A model generated the notes under the pieces. That model did no database searches and was not told the origin of the DNA. It worked only from the letters and a program-made list of their open reading frames with translations. The position numbers were made by a program, and so were the translations under genes. This document shows positions 1 through 5,391 of a stretch of DNA of 5,391 nucleotides, one piece after another; the stretch's first letter is position 1, and each line of letters begins with the position of its first letter. The DNA comes from Proteiniphilum sp. UBA5384 (GTDB lineage: Bacteria > Bacteroidota > Bacteroidia > Bacteroidales > Dysgonomonadaceae), in assembly GCF_002410825.1 (NCBI RefSeq), contig NZ_DHOS01000027.1, positions 1 through 5,391 on the forward strand, in the 5' to 3' direction.

Positions 1-1815
1 AGGCACATTATTGTCATAGCCCGTGTAACCTTCATTCTGATTAATTACTCCCATGGAATTGGCATCTATTACCGTTTGAGGTATGGGCCAAAGTACGTGG
101 AACGGGCTCATTGTAAATTCATCGCCAGATACTGTCTTTACACCCTTATTAAAGAATTCTGTCTTTTCCATAATCCGGTCATACCAGAAATTAGATTTGG
201 AAAAGTCCTTCAAGTTATAACTTTTTCCATTGTAACACGGCTTTCCCGTTTTAGCATAGATATAGGAAATACGTGTTAACTCACAGTTTCTAGTCTCTTC
301 ATAAAAGAGTTCACGCGCTCTTTCATCCAAAATCGTCCCTAAATTAAAATCATATGTATCTGTGTATGAATCTGCCCCAGCTCTATTTCTCACACGATTG
401 ACATCAGCCAAGGCATTTGTCACATCCCCTTTCCAAAGATAAGCTTCGGCACGGAGAAGATATGTTTCGGCAAGTCTGAAAACATACCAGTCGGTATTAC
501 CACCACGGGGTTGTACCCGGATCGGATCTGGTACAAACAATTTGTAGTGTGGCCATCCTCCAGTCCAGTTGCGGATAGTATCCTTGGTCAGTATGTTTCC
601 CTGATCATCATATAATTGCAAATGTTTTCCGTAGTAAGGATCACCCAGGGTCTTCAATTTCGTGTTGTTATAGACAAGATCTTCCATGGTCATCCAGTTA
701 CCAGGGGCATGACGTAAGTCATCCGGATCATCCCAGATGTATCGTGTATAGTAACTGGTACCTCTTCCTTTGTTTACTCCTCTTCCTATCTGTTCGATAA
801 TCGGAATTTCAAGTCCAAGCAACTCCGACATTCCCACATTTCCTTCCGGGGTCATAATTGAATTGGTTTGATTTCCCCAGTTAGGAACAAAAATGTACAT
901 TGAAGTCATGCCGTTCTTAATATTATCCGGCATCCCGTAACGGTCGATCACACTGAAAATCTCTTCCGTGTTATCCGGAGCTACCTTGTTTAGCGGGCGG
1001 TGAAGATCCCAAATCACATTTTTTGCAGGATCATTCTTATCTTCACCGAATCTTTTTGTCATTAATGAATACCCCCCGTTGATGACCGCAGTGGATGATG
1101 CTACAGCTTTGTCAAACTCACCCAAAGCAAGATACACTTTTGTCAATAAGTGGTTGCAAGCACCTTTTGAAACTTTTCCTCTTTGTGTTTTCGCCGGAAC
1201 CCACTGCGCTGAAAATTCAAGGTCCTTTTTCAATTGATTCAGAATAGCTTCCCGTTTTGTAGAATAAAAATCAAGTTTAGGCTCGCTGATTTGTCCAGAA
1301 ATCCAGGGTACATCTCCAAATTGGTGTACCAGCATGTAATACCAAAATGCCCGGTGAAAATATGCAGTACCTAACACTGCATTACGTTCCTCCTGGCTTC
1401 TGTATGTAGCCTTGTCTATGTTGGAAATAACAATTGTTGCACTTTTTATTGCATCATAAGAAGCATTCCATATCGTTCCTATACGGTTGTAACTGGCGTC
1501 GTTCAGCACACCGTCGGGAATGACCAACCTGTTCATATCCCTAGTAGGGAATGTCTTATCTGTAGTGCCGTCTATCATCACTTCAGTAAAAAGGTATTCA
1601 GTAAACATGGGAGGAGCGAAACTGCCATCCATATAATGGTTACGGATATTCCTTGTACTGGAACCGAGTGTTGCATACATTGATGTAGCATCTACCAAAC
1701 CTGCCTCTGTTGTTAAGATTGAAAGTGGTTTTGGATTCAGGAAATCATCCGAGCATCCGGGCAGAAGAAGTGCAAAATAGGCAAAAATTAGAAAGAATAT
1801 ATTGATAGGTTTCAT
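1..1815 (-). CDS. SusD/RagB-family nutrient-binding outer-membrane lipoprotein, C-terminus cut by window edge
   Basis: The frame is open from ATG at 1815 to base 1 (605 codons, no stop). Residues 1-20 form a lipoprotein signal with lipobox LPGC and Cys21. The following SDD is acidic, as in surface-exported Bacteroidota lipoproteins. Around 146-171 lies the SusD-like N-terminal helical pattern (HRAFWYYMLVHQFGDVPW), and 218-245 is a TPR-like helix pair (LALGEFDKAVASS). The C-terminal SusD/RagB domain shows DWYVFRLAETYLLRAEAYL (441-459), NRVRNRAG (472-479), LDERARELFYEE (495-506), and the end motif LWPIPQTVIDAN (575-586) followed by INQNEGY. That motif normally sits within a few residues of the stop, so the protein is almost complete. 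The start is fixed by TAA codons in the same frame at 1825-1830. By family, it binds the ligand at the cell surface and lids the neighbouring SusC barrel. The substrate is unknown. No strong Shine-Dalgarno is visible; A-rich AAAAAG precedes the start, so translation may be coupled to susC. Confidence 0.95.
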   Translation of the reverse strand, partial: MKPINIFFLIFAYFALLLPGCSDDFLNPKPLSILTTEAGLVDATSMYATLGSSTRNIRNHYMDGSFAPPMFTEYLFTEVMIDGTTDKTFPTRDMNRLVIPDGVLNDASYNRIGTIWNASYDAIKSATIVISNIDKATYRSQEERNAVLGTAYFHRAFWYYMLVHQFGDVPWISGQISEPKLDFYSTKREAILNQLKKDLEFSAQWVPAKTQRGKVSKGACNHLLTKVYLALGEFDKAVASSTAVINGGYSLMTKRFGEDKNDPAKNVIWDLHRPLNKVAPDNTEEIFSVIDRYGMPDNIKNGMTSMYIFVPNWGNQTNSIMTPEGNVGMSELLGLEIPIIEQIGRGVNKGRGTSYYTRYIWDDPDDLRHAPGNWMTMEDLVYNNTKLKTLGDPYYGKHLQLYDDQGNILTKDTIRNWTGGWPHYKLFVPDPIRVQPRGGNTDWYVFRLAETYLLRAEAYLWKGDVTNALADVNRVRNRAGADSYTDTYDFNLGTILDERARELFYEETRNCELTRISYIYAKTGKPCYNGKSYNLKDFSKSNFWYDRIMEKTEFFNKGVKTVSGDEFTMSPFHVLWPIPQTVIDANSMGVINQNEGYTGYDNNVP

Positions 1816-1827
1816 GACTGCTTTTTA

Positions 1828-4800
1828 TTAAAGTGAAAAATTGAGACCAAATGTAACGTAAGATGGTGTGGGGCCGGCATATTCAGGATCCCACAGCACA
1901 AATTCCTTTGTAAACAGACCAACATTCTTTGCCGACAGGGAGAATCTGAGATTCTCAAGTTTTAACCGTTCTGCAATTTGCTTGGGAACAGAATACCCCA
2001 AGGAGATATTATCTAACCTGATGAAAGACATATCCTGCCAGATATTGTAAGAAACTCCCGCCATGTTTGAGTTTAAGCGAGCAAACTTATTTGTAGGATT
2101 ACTATTTGTCCAGTAAGGAATAACGAATGAGTTAAAACGTTCCATGGTCATGGAAGGATTATGTTTCGCTTCATTGAACGAACGTTTGTAATTCCAGTTG
2201 GAATAGATAAGAAATGACAAATCAAAATCCCGAAACAGGTTGAAATCATTTCTAAGTGACCACCTTACTGGAGGAGACTTATAACCCTGAAAAAATTTGT
2301 CATCATTGGTAAACTTATAATCACCATTCACATCTACCAGCTTGAAATCTCCCGGTGCCAGTTTATACTTGGCGGCCTCTTCTTCTTCGCCCAACTGCCA
2401 TACACCGTCAACCTTATAATCCCAGATTTCATCAATAGCATGATCGATGAACCATCCATTACGTATATCATCTATCTCCTTTTGCCCTATCACAACACCA
2501 TTTTCATCATAAACATTCTCCATATCCCCGTAAAGCTGAACAATTCTATTGCGGTTGTAGGACAAATTAAGGGTAGTACTCCATACGAAGTCGGGGTGAT
2601 TGATGTTCTGTGTGGTCAATGTGAATTCAACGCCTTTATTATTTACCTTACCAAGATTAGTTGTCACGGACGTGTAACCGGTCACAGTAGGCAAAGATCT
2701 ATTAACAAGCAGGTTAGTCGTATTCATCGAATATAAATCAAAACTGCCGTTTATTTTCTGACCCAATAAATTGAAATCGATTCCGACGTTATAGGAAGTG
2801 GTATTCTCCCATTGCAGTTTTCGGTTACCCATACGATTTGAATAAAGGTACGATTCCTGGTAAGCATTTCCTGTTTGATCAACGTAAGTTATCAATCCGT
2901 TGTTCAACGTTGAGAGTGCATCGTAAATACCAATCGACCGGTTACCGGTACTTCCCCATGACAACCTGAGCTTTCCGTAATCCAGCCATTCCAGGTTACG
3001 CATAAAATCTTCCTCACTGAATACCCAGGCAAGTGCCAGAGAAGGGAAAACAGCATAAGGATTACCCACTCCAAATGCAGAATAGCCGTCTTTACGCACT
3101 GTACCTGTAAGTAGATATCTGGATTTGTACGAATAAAAGAGCCGGGCCATATAGGCTACACCCGTTGAATAAGTATCGTTGCTGGAAAGAGTAGTAACAG
3201 TAGCTGATCCCATATTGTGATAACCCAGAACATCACTGGGAACAAAGCTCTCCCCTTTCATGGTCTGTTGCCAACCTTGACTTTTTTCAGCATTGTACAA
3301 AAGCGTGGCATTCAACGTGTGTTTATTATTGAAAGTCTTATTCCAGGAGAGGATGTTGTCAACTTGCCAGTATAGTCCACTGGATGTATTACGAGTTGCG
3401 CTTCCCCCATATTTGGCATACTCCGGATGTTTCGATGAATTATGAAGATAGAGTTCGTTATTGGTAAAACGGGGAGAGAACCTCAATTCATACTGAATCT
3501 CATAGGGTAAGGTCAGTTTTGCGAAAAGGACATTGTCCAGTGATTTATAGGTGTAATCTTTATATGTATGAGACCGGTCGATAAGTGGATGCTTGGCAGC
3601 CACAGCGTCATCTGTGGGATAAATTTTCATTGTCCCATCAGGATTGGTGGGTTGTCCCCAAGGAGAAAGGTTATCAACCATTCCCCAGGAAGCAGCTCCG
3701 CCCGGTTCTTTTCTCATCGAAAAAAGTGTATTTACTCCCACATTCAAAAAATCGGTAATTCTGGCATCCAGTTTTATCCTGCTTCTGTAAACCGAAAAAT
3801 CGTCATATTTTATCACTCCTTCATTATCGTCATACCCCAAGGACCAATAATAGTTTAGTCTGTCGGTTCTACCGGATACATTCACATTGTAGCTCTGTTG
3901 AATTCCGTTTGCATAAACCATCTTCGTCCAGTCTGTACTTTGATTCTTAAAGTAGTTATCCCGTTCAACTTGCGACAAACCGATCCTTCTCAACCAAACA
4001 TCCATGGGATCCCCCTGAGAATTATCATACTTCAACCACTCTTCCTGAGTTATTCCATCAGGAAGGTTGTCAGGACTTTCAAACACGTAGGGAGGAGCAG
4101 AACGGTTGATACTTTTCAGCACATCAGACCTCCAGTTGATAAAACCTTCAGGTCCATACACTTTAGCGGAACGAAGAAGGCTGACCATACCTACACTCAT
4201 GTCGAAACCAATGGTAGGCTTTTCACTGGTACCTCTCTTAGTATTCACAATTACTACTCCATTTGCTGATTTAGCACCAAATACCGCTGCAGAGCTGGCA
4301 TCTTTCAACACATCGATACTTTGAATATCATTCGGATTAATGTCAGACAGGTCTCCATTATATATAACCCCATCCAAAACGATTAATGGAGAAGAGCTGG
4401 CACTCAAAGAGCGCTGACCTCTGATTTCTATATCTGAACTCCCTTTCGCATCCCTGGTAATCCCGATATTAAGCCCGGGAATGTTGCCCCGCAACATCTG
4501 TTGTATATTCTTATTCTTTTCATTCTCATACTTTGCACTGTTAAGGGATGCGATGGAACCCGTCAGGTCCTTTTTCTTCATCGTGCCGTATCCGACAATT
4601 ACAACCTCGTCGAGCTCACTGGTAGACTCTTTCATCGTTACATTAATAAGGGTCTGGCTTCCTACTTTGATAAGTTGTTCTTCAAATCCTATATAAGAGA
4701 ATTGAAGAGTTGCCTCTGGTCCACTTACGTCAAAAGAAAAGTTTCCATCCATATCCGATACGGTACCACGTGTGGTTCCAATCTCCAGCACACTCACCCC

Positions 4801-4947
4801 TATCAAAGGTTCGCCCGCAATATCTGTTACCATCCCCGTAACCCTTACACTATTTTGAGCATACGCCCAGGGGGATACAAGAAAAAAGGCAATCAAAAGA
4901 GGCAGAAAAGACCTCTTATTCAAATGGTTTCGCAAATAGTTTTCCAT
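1828..4947 (-). CDS. SusC/RagA-family TonB-dependent outer-membrane transporter
   Basis: This is a complete 1039-aa protein, within the usual size of the family. Residues 1-30 are a Sec signal peptide (basic NKR, hydrophobic LPLLIAFFLV, likely cleavage AYA|Q). About 33-106 is a carboxypeptidase-regulatory-like beta-sandwich (VTGMVTDIAGEPLIGVSV, then GTVSDMDGNFSF). A TonB box follows at 113-120 (DEVVIVGY). The plug domain spans about 125-240, with SPLIVLDGV (186-194) and the SusC signature VLKDASSAAVFGAKSANG (213-230). The rest is the 22-strand-type barrel, with a family-typical acidic loop DVNGDYKFTNDD at 872-883 that may bind calcium. There is no STN domain between signal peptide and beta-sandwich. 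An in-frame TGA at 4957-4959 excludes a longer start, and the signal peptide requires this ATG. It should import a ligand delivered by the downstream SusD-like lipoprotein, using TonB-ExbBD energy. Identity of the ligand cannot be read from the sequence. The last residue is Leu (FGLNFSL) rather than the commoner terminal aromatic. Confidence 0.97.
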   Translation of the reverse strand: MENYLRNHLNKRSFLPLLIAFFLVSPWAYAQNSVRVTGMVTDIAGEPLIGVSVLEIGTTRGTVSDMDGNFSFDVSGPEATLQFSYIGFEEQLIKVGSQTLINVTMKESTSELDEVVIVGYGTMKKKDLTGSIASLNSAKYENEKNKNIQQMLRGNIPGLNIGITRDAKGSSDIEIRGQRSLSASSSPLIVLDGVIYNGDLSDINPNDIQSIDVLKDASSAAVFGAKSANGVVIVNTKRGTSEKPTIGFDMSVGMVSLLRSAKVYGPEGFINWRSDVLKSINRSAPPYVFESPDNLPDGITQEEWLKYDNSQGDPMDVWLRRIGLSQVERDNYFKNQSTDWTKMVYANGIQQSYNVNVSGRTDRLNYYWSLGYDDNEGVIKYDDFSVYRSRIKLDARITDFLNVGVNTLFSMRKEPGGAASWGMVDNLSPWGQPTNPDGTMKIYPTDDAVAAKHPLIDRSHTYKDYTYKSLDNVLFAKLTLPYEIQYELRFSPRFTNNELYLHNSSKHPEYAKYGGSATRNTSSGLYWQVDNILSWNKTFNNKHTLNATLLYNAEKSQGWQQTMKGESFVPSDVLGYHNMGSATVTTLSSNDTYSTGVAYMARLFYSYKSRYLLTGTVRKDGYSAFGVGNPYAVFPSLALAWVFSEEDFMRNLEWLDYGKLRLSWGSTGNRSIGIYDALSTLNNGLITYVDQTGNAYQESYLYSNRMGNRKLQWENTTSYNVGIDFNLLGQKINGSFDLYSMNTTNLLVNRSLPTVTGYTSVTTNLGKVNNKGVEFTLTTQNINHPDFVWSTTLNLSYNRNRIVQLYGDMENVYDENGVVIGQKEIDDIRNGWFIDHAIDEIWDYKVDGVWQLGEEEEAAKYKLAPGDFKLVDVNGDYKFTNDDKFFQGYKSPPVRWSLRNDFNLFRDFDLSFLIYSNWNYKRSFNEAKHNPSMTMERFNSFVIPYWTNSNPTNKFARLNSNMAGVSYNIWQDMSFIRLDNISLGYSVPKQIAERLKLENLRFSLSAKNVGLFTKEFVLWDPEYAGPTPSYVTFGLNFSL

Positions 4948-4950
4948 TAC

Positions 4951-4962
4951 AATTGATCAATT
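4951..4962. repeat. perfect 12-bp palindrome abutting the susC start codon
   Basis: AATTGATCAATT is its own reverse complement and ends 3 bp upstream of the susC ATG, where a ribosome binding site would be. It could be an operator or a weak mRNA hairpin, but A/T-rich palindromes of this size also arise by chance. The flanks do not extend the symmetry. Confidence 0.5.
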
Positions 4963-5014
4963 AAATAATATTTATTTTATATCCAAATAACTCACTCATG
5001 GGTGTCGCGGTAAT

Positions 5015-5071
5015 CTAAAGACAAAAAGAGAAGAAACCGGCGTTGATCCTCTTCACTGTTATACTTTTCAT
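5015..5071 (-). CDS. possible short leader peptide ORF upstream of susC
   Basis: An ATG at 5071 opens 18 codons reading MKSITVKRINAGFFSFCL, then TAG at 5015-5017. It is preceded by GAGGAAA (GAGG at 5075-5078), the clearest Shine-Dalgarno-like sequence in the window, though only 3 nt from the ATG. The peptide is basic at the front and hydrophobic behind, with one Cys near the end. It lies 67 bp upstream of susC and downstream of the candidate promoter, so it would be in the susC 5' leader. A role in translation-dependent attenuation is inference only. The ORF is short enough to occur by chance. The stretch after its stop reads DYRDTHE and then a stop in another frame, so this could also be a frameshifted version of a longer leader peptide. 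Confidence 0.35.
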   Translation of the reverse strand: MKSITVKRINAGFFSFCL

Positions 5072-5098
5072 TTTCCTCAAAAAGCCAATGTGTGGAGT

Positions 5099-5108
5099 TG
5101 CAAAGTAA
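5099..5108 (-). promoter_or_regulatory. candidate Bacteroidota -7 promoter element for susC
   Basis: The minus strand reads TTACTTTGCA, matching seven of eight bases of the Bacteroides -7 consensus TAnnTTTG, with the GCA extension often seen. No clear -33 TTTG exists at the expected spacing; only T-rich DNA (TTATTTTCG, within 5117-5125) lies upstream. Transcription would start near 5095, giving a leader of roughly 145 nt that includes the short ORF. Another seven-of-eight match, TTATTTTG at 5193-5200, also lacks a properly spaced -33 box. Confidence 0.35.
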
Positions 5109-5155
5109 AAAAGGAACGAAAATAATGTGCTAGAATATTCCGCAGATCTTCCCTC

Positions 5156-5211
5156 AAAAAACGAATAAATCGAAAAAACCGAGCAATAAATTCAAAATAA
5201 TTTCAAAAAAA
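5156..5211. repeat. A-tract cluster with imperfect direct repeat
   Basis: Four A-tracts (5156-5161, 5173-5178, 5194-5197, 5205-5211) lie upstream of the candidate promoter. Two share a following AATAAAT (5164-5170 and 5185-5191), the latter pair 21 bp apart, about two helical turns. The arrangement could bend DNA or act like an UP element; this is inference from base composition. Confidence 0.35.
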
Positions 5212-5225
5212 CAAATTCGGGAATC

Positions 5226-5237
5226 TATGTCGACATA
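5226..5237. repeat. perfect 12-bp palindrome, candidate operator
   Basis: TATGTCGACATA is a perfect palindrome about 280 bp upstream of the susC ATG and about 120 bp upstream of the candidate promoter element. Its core TGTCGACA is GC-richer than the surrounding DNA. A dimeric regulator could bind it; no regulator gene is present to link it to. Confidence 0.4.
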
Positions 5238-5292
5238 AGAAGTCTTACTGTAAAATATACGCTCCTATCAACTTAAAAGATTAAGAACTATC

Positions 5293-5391
5293 TGTACTAA
5301 GACTGGTGTAATTAGCAAATTTACAATGTACAAAAAATGGCAATGTTGAGTGTACAACTTTTGGCAATATCCAATGTACAGGTTTAACATT
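5293..5391 (+). mobile_element. possible left end of an IS21-type insertion sequence, running off the right edge
   Basis: IS21-family elements begin with TG and carry several internal repeats of their terminal sequence that bind the IstA transposase. This segment fits: TGTAC at 5293 starts a series of TGTA-initiated units at 5307, 5327, 5351 and 5375, with GGCAAT between them. The general look also resembles IS21-like ends in Bacteroidales, but this is from memory and unverified. The outer boundary at 5293 is a guess, no target duplication can be checked, and the expected istA gene would start to the right of the window. An operator array for a gene beyond the edge is the alternative. Confidence 0.42.
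5327..5391. repeat. 24-bp imperfect tandem repeats with TGTACA core
   Basis: TGTACA occurs at 5327, 5351 and 5375, exactly 24 bp apart each time. The first two full units share TGTACAA at the front and TGGCAAT at positions 12-18, with 16 of 24 bases identical. The third unit is cut by the window edge and diverges after TGTACA. A degenerate, shorter unit starts with TGTA at 5307 and carries GCAAAT. The regular spacing indicates an array of binding sites for one protein, laid on the same DNA face only approximately (24 bp is not a whole number of turns). Transposase-binding repeats of an IS end are the favoured reading. Confidence 0.7.

Larger units (their letters stand above)
4948..5292. other. 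A/T-rich upstream regulatory and leader region of susC
   Basis: No convincing protein gene longer than a leader peptide was found here on either strand. Reading toward susC, the region holds a perfect palindrome (5226-5237), a run of A-tracts (5156-5211), a candidate promoter -7 element (5099-5108), a possible short leader ORF (5015-5071), a GC-richer patch (4995-5012), and a second perfect palindrome (4951-4962) against the susC start codon. No intrinsic terminator, tRNA or recognisable riboswitch was seen. A regulator gene such as a SusR-like or hybrid two-component protein is not in the window. Confidence 0.7.

Noticed and set aside
76..279. Plus-strand ORF of 67 codons
   Set aside because: It is antisense to conserved C-terminal SusD sequence and has no independent support.
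1..1815. Broken or pseudogene susD
   Set aside because: Every codon was checked for in-frame stops and none was found; the missing end is due only to the window edge.
3898..4269. Plus-strand ORF of 123 codons, with an overlapping one at 4106-4324
   Set aside because: Both are antisense to the SusC plug and barrel and have no recognisable protein features.
4501..4956. Plus-strand ORF of 151 codons, antisense to the 5' part of susC
   Set aside because: It lies almost wholly inside the strongly supported susC gene, its translation shows no domain or signal sequence, and its composition is that of an antisense shadow.
4961..4999. Minus-strand 12-codon ORF (MSELFGYKINII) just before susC
   Set aside because: There is no ribosome binding site and the peptide is too short and A/T-rich to support; its ATG falls in the GC-richer patch discussed elsewhere.
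5307..5391. CRISPR array
   Set aside because: The 24-bp units are contiguous imperfect repeats with no unique spacers, and no cas gene is present.

Overview
The window looks like part of the chromosome of a Bacteroidota bacterium, most likely of the order Bacteroidales. The evidence is an adjacent SusC-like/SusD-like gene pair, a SusD-type lipoprotein signal with an acidic stretch after the cysteine, moderate-to-low GC content with very A/T-rich intergenic DNA, and no strong Shine-Dalgarno sequence in front of the large genes. Genus and species cannot be named from this sequence.

Both large genes are on the minus strand. From right to left: (a) 5293-5391, a noncoding segment with TGTACA-containing repeats at exact 24-bp spacing, probably the end of a mobile element of IS21 type whose body would lie beyond the right edge; (b) 4948-5292, an A/T-rich regulatory and leader region with a candidate promoter, a possible 18-codon leader ORF, and two perfect 12-bp palindromes; (c) 1828-4947, a complete SusC/RagA-family TonB-dependent outer-membrane transporter of 1039 aa; (d) 1-1815, a SusD/RagB-family surface lipoprotein, open to the left edge. 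Its C-terminal family motif is already present, so only a few codons should be missing.

The two genes are 12 bp apart and in the same reading frame, separated by a tandem TAA TAA, so they almost certainly share one transcript. By family knowledge, the SusD lipoprotein captures a ligand (usually a glycan, sometimes a peptide) and acts as a lid on the SusC barrel, which imports it with TonB energy. No enzyme, regulator or sugar kinase is in view, so the substrate cannot be inferred. The SusC protein has no N-terminal STN signalling domain, so control by an anti-sigma/ECF-sigma pair through this receptor is unlikely.

The most interesting material is upstream of susC: the 24-bp repeats, and a leader whose short ORF appears to run out of frame just before a conspicuous GC-richer stretch reading DYRDTHE-stop in another frame.
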